IMG/VR virus record: IMGVR_UViG_3300004461_001679
Span: 1 to 43,319 of that record
Strand: one strand, 5' to 3'
Source of the DNA: a virus
Length of the DNA stretch: 43,319 nucleotides
Shown in pieces: positions 7,254 through 15,663 of this stretch (the stretch's first letter is position 1; each line of letters opens with the position of its first letter). Position numbers and translations under genes: made by a program. Below the pieces are notes generated by a model. It had not been told where the DNA came from, ran no database searches, and was given only the letters and a program-made list of their open reading frames with translations.

Positions 7254-8139
7254 ATTTAGTTATATTGATATCTGCGGCACACGTACACCATTCACGTGTA
7301 CAGTTGATTGCTTCTGTAGGTTGTGCAAAAGTTCCTTCATAGATGTTTCCAATAGGACCTCCCACTCTGCAAGTGGCTCTGTGAACTTCTCCGTCCCAAT
7401 TAATCATTAAACTTTCTAATCCAGCATTACATTTCCACCCTTTGAATTGATTTGTTTTTGCGATCAACAAGTCGTTGGTGTTACAAGATTCAGTTTCATC
7501 TATCATTGTGTTGTGTGGAGGATTATGATTTTGTGTTACCAAAAAATCTTTTTCATCTGCAGAATAACGTTCCATGTCTTCAAAAACATCATGTGTTTCA
7601 GTCCAACGAATTGGTCGTAGAGCATAGTTTATTCCTGCTTCTTTCAGGCGTCTACAAGCGTCAGAGACGTCATCTAAATGCCCTGGTAACATCATCATAT
7701 GCACTAGTATATTTTTATTTTTTGTGTGTTGTGCGACGTTTAAAACTGTTTCTATTACTTTTTGGTAGTCATATTCAAAGTGTACAGAGAACACAATATG
7801 GTTTATCAATCTATCCAAAATATCTATGTAGAATTCAGCAGTCCTTGTACCATTTGTAGTTACATTTAACCATGACACTTTTGGTTTAGCATACTCCAAC
7901 AGATCTAAAATTTTTGGATGTACACATGGTTCTCCACCTGTAAAACTTATTCTTATGTTGTTGATTTTAGAAAGTTCGTCCACAGCATTTTTTAATATGT
8001 TGATGTCTGTATGTGGACTTGTGTTGTCATGTATCACTGCTGGACAGTAAGAACAATCGTAATTACATCTTTTACCAAGGTTCCATTCAACCTTTACACT
8101 TTGTTTAATGTGTGGATATAAATGCTCTACCTTAAACAT
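7243..8139 (-). CDS. Radical SAM enzyme with C-terminal auxiliary Cys cluster, 298 aa
   Basis: Cys25-x3-Cys29-x2-Cys32 (CNYDCSYC), GGEP at 68-71 and the auxiliary set Cys237 (GWKCNAG), Cys257, Cys280, Cys285 and Cys287 (CTREWCTC) match the 6291-7253 product in order and spacing. The open frame runs up to 8196, but I choose the ATG at 8139: it has GGAG upstream (CCGGAGTTTCGAGATT) and gives an 8-base overlap with the previous stop (ATGTTTAA). It also places the first cysteine at residue 25, as in the paralogue. It is the last gene of the long leftward operon from 18217 and collides with the plus-strand operon over 11 bases (7243-7253). A radical-based modification of a peptide or glycan is the family expectation; the product is unknown. 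Confidence 0.85.
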   Translation of the reverse strand: MFKVEHLYPHIKQSVKVEWNLGKRCNYDCSYCPAVIHDNTSPHTDINILKNAVDELSKINNIRISFTGGEPCVHPKILDLLEYAKPKVSWLNVTTNGTRTAEFYIDILDRLINHIVFSVHFEYDYQKVIETVLNVAQHTKNKNILVHMMMLPGHLDDVSDACRRLKEAGINYALRPIRWTETHDVFEDMERYSADEKDFLVTQNHNPPHNTMIDETESCNTNDLLIAKTNQFKGWKCNAGLESLMINWDGEVHRATCRVGGPIGNIYEGTFAQPTEAINCTREWCTCAADINITKSKV

Positions 8140-9406
8140 AATCTCGAAACTCCGGATTGATTTTTTCAAACGGTCCTTGGTTTCTTGTAAGATCAAGTTT
8201 TCTATTAAAGTCTACACAATCTAGCCAATATTCATTTAGGTCTTTTGCTTGTAAAAAGTTTATGTTGTCTTGTATTTGTTGTTGTGTAATTTTTTCTAAT
8301 ATTGGGTGTTGTTTTACTATTTCATAATCTTTTATTTTAGGTTTCATTGCTTCTAGTTTTGCAACCACTTGATCTTTCAATGCTTTGGGCAACACTTGTG
8401 CCGATAATGCTCTAGGATAACTCACTCTGTGACTGTAAAACACAATCTTCATCTCTCTTAAAAAATAATCTATAACTTTGTCTATCTGCATTATGTTGTT
8501 TGCTTGTACAGTAAATGCACCTACTATTCTACTAACTGTTTTAATTTTTTTCATTTCTTTAATATTGTATTCAACATCTGAAAATTTACCATTGCCTCTA
8601 ATATATTCATATGTGTCGTGTAACCCATCTATACTAACATTCACAGCAACACTTTTAAACTTGGGCCAATAATCATGCACAGTTCTTCCACCTTTAATGC
8701 CTAGTTTAGTTCCATTTGTGGCATACTTAATTTCAATATTATCTCCATTTTTAGATAATAAATCTAGTATTTTATAGTGTACAGGATCCATTAAAGGTTC
8801 TCCTCCAGCAAATTCCACACGTCTAAAGTGCGGCAGTAGTTTTTCTAAATTATCCCAAAAGTGATCTTTGTCTTCAAATATTCCCACATAAGGTGCTTTG
8901 GTTAAACCTAAACTTTCAACAGCATCTACTAGATAGTTTCCTTCTTTTTTATAATGATCAACAATAGCATTCCAATCTTTCCATTGTGTAGAATCTAAAG
9001 GATTACACATTCTGCATTTTAAATTACATAAGTTATTAACTTTAATCTCTATTGTGGGTAGTTCAAACGGCATTGAATAATCATCGTTAAGTGTATCTAA
9101 TGCATTTGGGTATAAATTAATTCTAGATTCTGGAGACGAATCAGTGATATGTCTTTGACGTAGGCTTTGGACTCCTTGGTCTTCTAAATCAAAACAAGGT
9201 TCACACACATCTGGACGTTCATCATTTAATACCTGACGTCTTACATCTTTCATTTTGTCTGAGTTCCATGCTTCTTCCAGACTCATATCTTTTATATTAG
9301 CAATAGGAAGACTGCGACAACACACCTTAATTGCTCCATCTTCTCTAGTAGCCAATCCTGTAAAAGGGTGCATACAAAAGGTACAACTGTTCTTATTTTT
9401 CTTCAT
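8132..9406 (-). CDS. Radical SAM enzyme with N-terminal twitch-like domain, 424 aa
   Basis: The N-terminal auxiliary-cluster domain has Cys8, Cys11, paired Cys29-Cys30 and Cys68-x2-Cys71. The radical SAM core has Cys127-x3-Cys131-x2-Cys134 (CNLKCRMC) and GGEP at 201-204, followed by NGTK and a later DG segment typical of the TIM barrel. It is a paralogue of the 4876-6294 protein, from which it differs by a shorter domain linker (39 against 57 residues between the CC pair and CxxC) and a different C-terminal tail. The start is well supported by GGGAGGAAG just before the ATG at 9406. It overlaps the 461-aa gene by 14 bases and the next radical SAM gene by 8. The pairing with a following radical SAM gene is the same as in the opposing operon. 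Confidence 0.85.
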   Translation of the reverse strand: MKKNKNSCTFCMHPFTGLATREDGAIKVCCRSLPIANIKDMSLEEAWNSDKMKDVRRQVLNDERPDVCEPCFDLEDQGVQSLRQRHITDSSPESRINLYPNALDTLNDDYSMPFELPTIEIKVNNLCNLKCRMCNPLDSTQWKDWNAIVDHYKKEGNYLVDAVESLGLTKAPYVGIFEDKDHFWDNLEKLLPHFRRVEFAGGEPLMDPVHYKILDLLSKNGDNIEIKYATNGTKLGIKGGRTVHDYWPKFKSVAVNVSIDGLHDTYEYIRGNGKFSDVEYNIKEMKKIKTVSRIVGAFTVQANNIMQIDKVIDYFLREMKIVFYSHRVSYPRALSAQVLPKALKDQVVAKLEAMKPKIKDYEIVKQHPILEKITQQQIQDNINFLQAKDLNEYWLDCVDFNRKLDLTRNQGPFEKINPEFRDYV

Positions 9407-10778
9407 CTTCCTCCCACGGATCTTTAGGATTTACCCAATCTTTTCCAAAACGCCACATTGGTGCTTTTAATGTTTCAATATCAACTTCGTAAAAATCTTG
9501 AACTGAGCCTGCGTCGATATCATATTCCACAAAACCTGACCATGCGTGTTGTGATACTATTAACTGTATTTTATCGTATTTTTCTTTTAATAACCGTAAC
9601 AGTTGGTTCTGTTTAAACACTCTTTGTTTGGTTGGCACAAACGGCACTGTTGGCTCATAAGCAAAGATGTTACTGATGTTGAATATAACATTCTTATGAT
9701 TTATAGGTGTTATAGTGAATTCATTCAACAGATCACATTCGACAAATTTGAATTTAACTTTGTCTTTAATATGCCATAAATGACTGACCGTTTCAAAATA
9801 CTCTGCTATCTCTAATTTAGAATTTATCCAGTCTGGTGTTTTGTGTCTATTTACAGATACTAAAAACTTATGATAATCCCCACCATCGAACTTTTTTATT
9901 ATTTCTTCCATGTAGTATAATGCATTGGGATTCCAATCATAAAACACAACTTCAGTTTCTGCATCATATCCGTGTTTTTCCAAATACTTTAACCAGTTAA
10001 GACCACTAGCAGGTGTAATTAATTGGTTAATTGTTCCTGTACTTACAGACTGTAATTCTTCTGTGTTAATTGGATAAAACAATCTATTAGCACTCTGGTT
10101 GTATTTCTTAAAAATTTGTTTGCTGTTTTCATTAAAATCAGTTTCGTGTACTGCATAATAACACTTCTTGCTCATTCTTAAATCTTCATCAAATATTATA
10201 ATTTTTTCTTTGTTATCCAATGCTGTTCTAATAACATTCCATCCATGCCATTTGTGTTTGAATGTTTTAAGTTCATTACCAGGTTTAATCCATAAAGGTG
10301 TATAATCGTCATGAAAGTTTTCATCACTTCTTATAGGCTCTGTGGTAAAATGTTCTGAGTTTCTTTTGAGCTCACCTATCTCTGGTAGTTCTAATTCTGT
10401 GTGTTTCTTTAAATTAATCACATAACATTGTTCATGAAGTTCGTAGTAGCCTTCTTTTCTATCTAGAACGTGTCCGGCTATGTAAAAATCTTGTTCAATC
10501 ATTTTGTGCAGATGTGTAAAGAACGACCCACCTTGAAACTCTGTGTCAGGAGTAAACACAACAGCATAATCATATTGATCAATTATTTTGCTTATTGTTG
10601 CATCTATTGATATAGACACTACTACATCATATCCCATTACATTTAATTTTCCAATTTGATATTCAACAATATTTTGAATTAATTCTTTTGCTGAATTATT
10701 TTTAATTGCATGAAAATTACTTTCAAGAATAAAAATTATATTATGTTTTTTATGCTGTGCATCATATTGAAATGCCAT
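9393..10778 (-). CDS. Two-part protein of unknown function, 461 aa
   Basis: I do not recognise the whole protein. The first ~150 residues read like a nucleotide-sugar-binding or GT-A-like fold: alternating strands, DYAVVFTPDTEFQGG at about 74-88, and CYVINLKKH. A middle segment follows, and from about residue 270 a Rossmann-type region begins: VVFYDWNPNALYYMEE resembles a methyltransferase acidic strand-2 loop, then VKFKFVECDLL and VIFNISNIFAYEP. The C-terminus is strongly acidic (DPWEEDEEK). It may be a fusion of a transferase-like and a methyltransferase-like domain, but catalytic residues cannot be assigned. The ATG at 10778 has AGGAG upstream and overlaps the oxygenase stop by 17 bases. 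It sits between an oxygenase and two radical SAM genes in one operon. Confidence 0.6.
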   Translation of the reverse strand: MAFQYDAQHKKHNIIFILESNFHAIKNNSAKELIQNIVEYQIGKLNVMGYDVVVSISIDATISKIIDQYDYAVVFTPDTEFQGGSFFTHLHKMIEQDFYIAGHVLDRKEGYYELHEQCYVINLKKHTELELPEIGELKRNSEHFTTEPIRSDENFHDDYTPLWIKPGNELKTFKHKWHGWNVIRTALDNKEKIIIFDEDLRMSKKCYYAVHETDFNENSKQIFKKYNQSANRLFYPINTEELQSVSTGTINQLITPASGLNWLKYLEKHGYDAETEVVFYDWNPNALYYMEEIIKKFDGGDYHKFLVSVNRHKTPDWINSKLEIAEYFETVSHLWHIKDKVKFKFVECDLLNEFTITPINHKNVIFNISNIFAYEPTVPFVPTKQRVFKQNQLLRLLKEKYDKIQLIVSQHAWSGFVEYDIDAGSVQDFYEVDIETLKAPMWRFGKDWVNPKDPWEEDEEK

Positions 10779-11421
10779 ATTTTTTAATACTCCTATCTAA
10801 TAATTCGTTAAATTGTTTTCTTTTGTTGCCAATGTGTGCTTGGGCAATCATGTGTATTCTTTCAACGTTAGCATTGTTCACTACTTGATGATCTTTTAGT
10901 ATATTAATTAAAAATACTTTGCCGTGTTCCCAAGGCACTATTCCATGATCTTTAACTTCCATGTAACAAAATGATGGATGTAGTACAGCAACATTTATGG
11001 GTATTAAATATTCACAAAGGTCGTCAGGCAACGGATGACCTGGATCATCATTGTGCCAATCTATTTTTCCTCCTGGATTTAATTTCATAAATCTTATTCT
11101 ACTGTACTTTTCTGCTGGAAAGTCTTCCCAAAACTTTTTCGCTGTTGGAGTAACTTGTTGCAGACTGGTCCACGTATATGGAGCATTCAGTTCATCTTCA
11201 TAACCATACTCTTTTGCTACTCTTGTTTTGTCTACACCTAATCCATGCAGACAACAACTTTCCCAACCGTTATGAGTTTCATCTTCTCTGTGCTCTACAT
11301 AATGACCATTTACATTATCAAATTCTTTTGCGTCTAGATACTCCATAAAATTTATATCCAGTTCTAACCAAGGCAAACTGCCGTCTTTAAATTTATTAAA
11401 AATTTTGGTTGCTGTATCCAT
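10762..11421 (-). CDS. Aspartyl/asparaginyl beta-hydroxylase-like 2OG-Fe(II) oxygenase, 219 aa
   Basis: The core reads MKLNPGGKIDWHNDDPGHP, giving His123-x-Asp125. Distal His178 lies in KDHQVVN and Arg188 ten residues later matches the 2-oxoglutarate-binding arginine, the spacing of the Asp/Asn beta-hydroxylase family. Members hydroxylate protein or peptide side chains or small amino acids. The N-terminal half (HNGWESCCLHGLG) is typical of phage members of this family. The ATG at 11421 follows the methyltransferase-like stop by one base, and no strong Shine-Dalgarno is seen, which fits coupled translation. This oxygenase differs in type from the three in the leftmost operon. The substrate is unknown. 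Confidence 0.8.
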   Translation of the reverse strand: MDTATKIFNKFKDGSLPWLELDINFMEYLDAKEFDNVNGHYVEHREDETHNGWESCCLHGLGVDKTRVAKEYGYEDELNAPYTWTSLQQVTPTAKKFWEDFPAEKYSRIRFMKLNPGGKIDWHNDDPGHPLPDDLCEYLIPINVAVLHPSFCYMEVKDHGIVPWEHGKVFLINILKDHQVVNNANVERIHMIAQAHIGNKRKQFNELLDRSIKKYGISI

Positions 11422-11422
11422 G

Positions 11423-12028
11423 TTATTTCTTGTGCCCTATAATCATAAACCTGTTATATTTTTCTGTAGACAATGAAGCACTTGAATCAACAACAAGTCC
11501 ACAGTCTTTTTTAAATTCTTCTAGAGTCTTTTTACAATTCACATGTTCTTCACAGTCAAAGAAATCGTTGCTTTGTAAAACAATTCTTTTATTGTTTGGC
11601 AATTTATCCAACCATTCAGTGTATTGTGTTGGTGTCATATGTTCACACACAGTATTAATAATTAGATTGTGCTTGTTATAATCTTTATACGTCAACATGT
11701 CTGACGTAATTGCTTGAAATCTTCCTTGTATTTCATAATCTTTATTCATTGTGTTTGCTACTTGTTCGCATTCACTGTCTATATCCATACTAACGATTCG
11801 AGTGATATCTAATTCACTATTAAATAATAATGTTGCTAACACACCGTTCCAACCGCCACATAATAAAATGTTATAAGGAAGTGTTTGTTGATGTTTTTCC
11901 AAGTAATCTATTAACCAAACTTTACTGTTGATTTGACCTTTCCAAAAACTTTCCAATGTACGATGTGTATCATCAGACTGTCTAATTGCATCCATCCAAA
12001 ACATCACATCTGTAATATTAACTTTCAA
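11423..12028 (-). CDS. Class I SAM-dependent methyltransferase-like protein, 201 aa
   Basis: NILLCGGWNGVLATLLF is a motif-I-like glycine loop, followed by RIVSMDID, the acidic residue at the end of strand 2 that binds the SAM ribose. ITSDML and NLIINTVCEHM resemble motifs II/III and IV. Length fits a single Rossmann domain. The start is a TTG at 12028, not ATG: AGGAG lies seven bases before it (AGGAGCTCAAT), whereas the first ATG is eight codons inside and has no such site. It overlaps the stop of the upstream radical SAM gene by 11 bases. It may methylate the product of the neighbouring enzymes, or supply a related SAM-using step; the substrate is unknown. A non-methylating Rossmann role is also possible. 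Confidence 0.65.
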   Translation of the reverse strand: MKVNITDVMFWMDAIRQSDDTHRTLESFWKGQINSKVWLIDYLEKHQQTLPYNILLCGGWNGVLATLLFNSELDITRIVSMDIDSECEQVANTMNKDYEIQGRFQAITSDMLTYKDYNKHNLIINTVCEHMTPTQYTEWLDKLPNNKRIVLQSNDFFDCEEHVNCKKTLEEFKKDCGLVVDSSASLSTEKYNRFMIIGHKK

Positions 12029-13004
12029 ATTGAGCTCCTAGTTTATCAAAAGATCCACACTGTTTGCCACATTCTTGTAATGGTGTGTGACCCCATGTTT
12101 GTTCTATCTTGTCAAAGTGTCCATTTTCAAAGATTTCTTTTAAACTGTTTTTATTTAGATTTGGAAACTCGCCAATTCTTGTCATATAATCTATTCTGCT
12201 TTCTTGCATAGGCGGAATCCATTCCATGTCTAACCAACAACATGGCGAAACATTACCACAAGCACTCACATACAACTGACTATTTTTCACTGCTTTACAC
12301 ACAATGGTAGGAGTGGTTTCTTTTTGTGATTTTTCAATTAGCGGAATCATACTGGTACTTTTTTGTGTGGGTTCTAATTTGTGTAAAGGTTTACCTTCCT
12401 CGTCTATAACTTGTAGATAATCATTTTTAAATCTAGAAGTATGTTTTGATGAAAACATTTTAAATCCTAAATCTTTACTCATTTGTTCTGCTTGTTCAAC
12501 TTGATGTTCGTTGTGCTTAAACACCAACATATGCCATTTGGCAAATCCGCCTGCACCAATAAATGCTTTGGCATTTTCAATGATTTTATTAAAATCTGTA
12601 GATATACGATACAAGTGATTGGTGTCTTCCAACCCATCTAATCCAAAAGTTACTTTTACTTTTTCATGTGCTAATTTCGTCCACCATTCAGTGTCTCTAG
12701 CACTGCCATTTGTGTGCATGGCAAGTCTTATAGAAGGATTTGTTTTACGTAGATGTTTGTATATTTCTAATGTGTCTTTACTTACAATAGGATCTCCTAA
12801 ATTACCACACATAAACATACTGTCTATTTGTTTAATAAAGTCCTCAGAAAACCATTTTTTAAATGTATCCAGTGTTATTTCATCAAGATGTATAAAAGGA
12901 TTCAGCGGTCCTCCTTGTATTCTTCTAGGACACATTGGACATTTGGCTTGACACTTACTAGTAATTTCTAAATGAACATCTTTTATGTCTGTTAGTTTAT
13001 ACAT
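12018..13004 (-). CDS. Radical SAM/SPASM enzyme, 328 aa
   Basis: Cys18-x3-Cys22-x2-Cys25 (CQAKCPMCPR) is the SAM-cleaving site, and GNLGDP (67-72) replaces the usual GGEP. The C-terminal half has Cys236, Cys249, Cys255-Cys256 and Cys312-x3-Cys316, a SPASM-like auxiliary cluster with the typical pattern of text between (VSACGNVSPCCWL). This is the most conventional SPASM member of the six and is only distantly similar to the other five. SPASM enzymes typically modify peptides (RiPP maturation) or carbohydrates. The ATG at 13004 overlaps the previous radical SAM stop by 8 bases (ATGTATAA), so the two are translationally coupled and may act in sequence. Confidence 0.85.
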   Translation of the reverse strand: MYKLTDIKDVHLEITSKCQAKCPMCPRRIQGGPLNPFIHLDEITLDTFKKWFSEDFIKQIDSMFMCGNLGDPIVSKDTLEIYKHLRKTNPSIRLAMHTNGSARDTEWWTKLAHEKVKVTFGLDGLEDTNHLYRISTDFNKIIENAKAFIGAGGFAKWHMLVFKHNEHQVEQAEQMSKDLGFKMFSSKHTSRFKNDYLQVIDEEGKPLHKLEPTQKSTSMIPLIEKSQKETTPTIVCKAVKNSQLYVSACGNVSPCCWLDMEWIPPMQESRIDYMTRIGEFPNLNKNSLKEIFENGHFDKIEQTWGHTPLQECGKQCGSFDKLGAQFES

Positions 13005-14085
13005 TTGTTCTTTCTTTTTTAAATTGCTTAGATTGTTTTCTACTAATTTCTATTATTTCTTCATCCACTTGAATCTGTTCTAAAAAGTCTTTTTTTCTGT
13101 GCTTAGGTATTTTGCTATCAGCAGAACTTACACAGGTTGGTGTAATACATTTTTTTGCTTGTTTAAACAGATTAAATCCTTCATCAATAGTGCCCAACGG
13201 CTCATCATGACAACTGTATGCTCTTTTTACTTCTCCACCTGGCTCTCTTATGATACAACTTTGATATCCAGCATTGCAAGTCCAATCTTTAAATTTATTA
13301 AAGTCAAATGCATTAAATCTTTCTGCTTGATCCAGGTGATAAACATTATTCTTAAAATCCATCATAGTTATTTGTTGTATCGATGACCCATCATGTTTTT
13401 TTAAAGGAAACCCTTGTTGCATTAATTTGATTTGTTCTTCTGAATAACCACTAACAATTTCACTAGCAGATTCATTACTTTGAGGTTTCAATGTTACATT
13501 TATTCCACGTTGATTAAATCTTTCACATCTTTCATACAATTCGTTAAACAATTCAGGAACCATTACTTGATTAATTGTAGTATGTACTCCATTCTCTTGT
13601 AGCATTAATAACTTATCACCAAATGTCTTCTCATCAGCAAATTCATGATGATAACTTGCTGTAATACTTCTACGCACAAGAGATTCTGTTGCTGTTAACC
13701 AAACTTTCCACCATTTCATTCCAGGAGAACAATTTGTTGTCATGTGTATACTTTGGTATTTTGCTCTGTCATTATTAGCATAATGTCCAATCAAAGGTAA
13801 AAATCTTTTGTATGCTGTTGGTTCTCCTCCTGAAAAACTAAAATGAAAACTGTTAAACCCGTTTGCCTTGGCTTGTCTTTTAATCTCAGTTATTGTATTT
13901 TTGTAAACTTCAAGTGGTCGGTGATCCAGTTGTTTACTATGAGCATAAGGCCAACAATATGAACAATTATAATTACAAAATCTACCTAAGATCCAACTCA
14001 CATTGAATAAGTCCTTAGTCATCATGGTACTTTGTCCAACGTGTGTTATATTTTCAAAAGGTATTCTAGTAGTATTCACTGACAC
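12997..14085 (-). CDS. Radical SAM enzyme with C-terminal Cys cluster, 362 aa, GTG start
   Basis: Cys37-x3-Cys41-x2-Cys44 (CNYNCSYC), GGEP at 86-89, and the late motif DWTCNAG (Cys270) with Cys277, Cys292, Cys313 and Cys318 place it with the 6291-7253 and 7243-8139 enzymes. It lacks the final CxC of those two, ending CITPTCVS, so its auxiliary site may bind differently. The start is a GTG at 14085: AAGGAG eight bases before it (TTAAGGAGACTTGCA) supports this over the ATG at 14025. The GTG start overlaps the previous stop by 20 bases. A basic tail of about 40 residues (DKSxxx-type lysine-rich) extends past the cluster. It is the third member of this paralogue group and is paired with the SPASM gene. 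Confidence 0.83.
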   Translation of the reverse strand: MSVNTTRIPFENITHVGQSTMMTKDLFNVSWILGRFCNYNCSYCWPYAHSKQLDHRPLEVYKNTITEIKRQAKANGFNSFHFSFSGGEPTAYKRFLPLIGHYANNDRAKYQSIHMTTNCSPGMKWWKVWLTATESLVRRSITASYHHEFADEKTFGDKLLMLQENGVHTTINQVMVPELFNELYERCERFNQRGINVTLKPQSNESASEIVSGYSEEQIKLMQQGFPLKKHDGSSIQQITMMDFKNNVYHLDQAERFNAFDFNKFKDWTCNAGYQSCIIREPGGEVKRAYSCHDEPLGTIDEGFNLFKQAKKCITPTCVSSADSKIPKHRKKDFLEQIQVDEEIIEISRKQSKQFKKERTNV

Positions 14086-14755
14086 TGCAAGTCTCCTTAA
14101 ATTGTTGTTTTAACCAATCAAAATCATTTATAAGATTCAGTTTGTCTTTGTGTTCTATTCCAAACTTTCTACCTTGTTTTGCACCTTCAATAGCAAAGTC
14201 TCCATAAGGTCTATTCGCACCTTTGCTACACCAAATGTTTAGCCTGTGCTCTGTTTCATCGTTCTCTTGTCTATCTATTACTTTAGAACTTAACTTAACA
14301 CATTCTCTAAAAGCAGATTTCCAAGCACTAAATGGGTCTGAATTAAAACCTGTTATGTTTGATACTTGCTTTATTGCTTTAAAATTATTTGATATACTGG
14401 TTGTCATGTCTGTTGTGTTTGTGTTCATTTCTAATGTTAATTGCTTTGGCAATAATTTTACTCCACCGTATCCGTATTGTAAATCATTAATAGGATTACG
14501 ACTTTGCCAAACATGAACTGTTTCTAAATTGTACTCATTTACTTGATAATCAAAATTAAAATCTTCTACTATCTGAGCATCAGCATCAACTACCCAAAAC
14601 ATCTTTGTGACAGATACTTTTGCCGCTTCAATATGTGCTTGATGGATGCCTTTAACTCCTTGTACTCGTTGAGCAATAGGAAAACGTTCACACAATGTTT
14701 TATAATTGTGATCCGCCAATGCTTCATTGTAACTTATAAACACAATATCGTACAT
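14066..14755 (-). CDS. GT-A-like glycosyltransferase, 229 aa (second of a tandem pair)
   Basis: The N-terminus MYDIVFISYNE begins a GT-A-type fold, and FWVVDADAQI contains a DxD motif (Asp57-Ala-Asp59) that would bind metal and the nucleotide-sugar. It is a paralogue of the next upstream gene: both share the pattern RVxGVKGxxxAHxxAA before the DxD, a mid-region YGxG, and RPYGDFAIEGA/NPYGIHAIHGA near the end. The length (229) is short for family 2 enzymes. The ATG at 14755 overlaps the upstream stop as TAATG with GAGGA about 11 bases before it. It should transfer a sugar in the cytoplasm; a related 'nucleotidyl' or acyl role cannot be excluded. The fold is fairly likely, the donor and acceptor unknown. 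Confidence 0.6.
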   Translation of the reverse strand: MYDIVFISYNEALADHNYKTLCERFPIAQRVQGVKGIHQAHIEAAKVSVTKMFWVVDADAQIVEDFNFDYQVNEYNLETVHVWQSRNPINDLQYGYGGVKLLPKQLTLEMNTNTTDMTTSISNNFKAIKQVSNITGFNSDPFSAWKSAFRECVKLSSKVIDRQENDETEHRLNIWCSKGANRPYGDFAIEGAKQGRKFGIEHKDKLNLINDFDWLKQQFKETCSVSEYY

Positions 14756-15663
14756 TAAATTGTTTTCCTCATTATTCTTGGAGTGTTAAGGTATACTTTC
14801 TTAAAAAATTTACTTTGTTCCACAGTTAATGGTTCAATAGGTAATTCGATATCGTGCTCAGCAGTAATCTTTTTGCCTAGTTCGATACTGTCTTGATAAA
14901 AATTAACTTTAACATCATCATGAAGTTCAAACTTCCAATACTTTTCAAAATATCTATATTCGTTTGCTTGACTGAAATCCCAATCTGTACACATTGTGAG
15001 ATAGCAACCTGTTCTTGCTCCATGAATAGCATGAATACCATAAGGATTATCCATACCCACTGTCATCCATACCAGTAATCTTTGATAGTTTTGCCACCAC
15101 AAGTCTTTTGGTGCTTGTCGCACATTTTTATCCAAACTCATTTTAACACCTTCTCTGAATCCGGCTCTCCAGGATTGATATGCAGATCCATCTATGTAAC
15201 TGGTTGAATAATTTTCATTAAACTGATAGTAATTTGGAAAATGACAAAATTCTATTACATTTTTGTTTGTGCTATCTGCTTCACCATCATGATTCTCGTG
15301 TGTCTTCATATTTTTTACAAAATCTTTTGTCCAACATTTTAAACTGCCGTTGCCGTATCTTAATCCATTAAGATCAATATTTCCACACCAACTAAATTGA
15401 TAGGTATTGTCTAGTCCTAACGAATTTAAGTCAACTATCACATTCAAAAAACTGTCATGTATTTGTGTGTCAGCATCAACTGTGATAAATCTATCTGTTT
15501 CAGATATTTCTGCCGCTTTTTTATGTGCTGTGTCAAAGCCTTTAACACCGTGTACACGTTTTGCCCAGGGTATTTTTCTTTTTAAGTTAGCAAAATTCTT
15601 TTCAGCATTGGGTTCATCAACACTTAAAAACACAAAATCCATATCAGATACCTTTAAAATCAT
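14755..15663 (-). CDS. GT-A-like glycosyltransferase, 302 aa (first of a tandem pair)
   Basis: FITVDADTQIHDSF carries the DxD motif (Asp63-Ala-Asp65) after a GT-A-type N-terminus (DFVFLSVDEPNA). It is about 70 residues longer than its paralogue 14066-14755, mostly at the C-terminus. The ATG at 15663 overlaps the previous stop as ATGA and has GAGG eight bases upstream (GAGGTAGCACA), preferred over the internal ATG at 15642 (MDFVFL), which also has a possible site. Tandem duplication with divergence suggests two steps on related acceptors. No transmembrane segment is seen. Confidence 0.62.
   Translation of the reverse strand: MILKVSDMDFVFLSVDEPNAEKNFANLKRKIPWAKRVHGVKGFDTAHKKAAEISETDRFITVDADTQIHDSFLNVIVDLNSLGLDNTYQFSWCGNIDLNGLRYGNGSLKCWTKDFVKNMKTHENHDGEADSTNKNVIEFCHFPNYYQFNENYSTSYIDGSAYQSWRAGFREGVKMSLDKNVRQAPKDLWWQNYQRLLVWMTVGMDNPYGIHAIHGARTGCYLTMCTDWDFSQANEYRYFEKYWKFELHDDVKVNFYQDSIELGKKITAEHDIELPIEPLTVEQSKFFKKVYLNTPRIMRKTI

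Noticed and set aside
7452-7859. Plus-strand open frame of 135 codons antisense to the 7243-8139 radical SAM gene
   Set aside because: The Cys motifs, spacing and paralogy establish the minus-strand gene; the antisense frame is leucine/phenylalanine-rich noise with no ribosome site.
4876-14085. Assigning one of the radical SAM proteins as QueE to pair with the QueC-like protein
   Set aside because: They are longer than QueE, carry auxiliary Cys clusters, and lack the short CX14CX2C-type or compact QueE layout; only the CX3CX2C core is shared by the superfamily.
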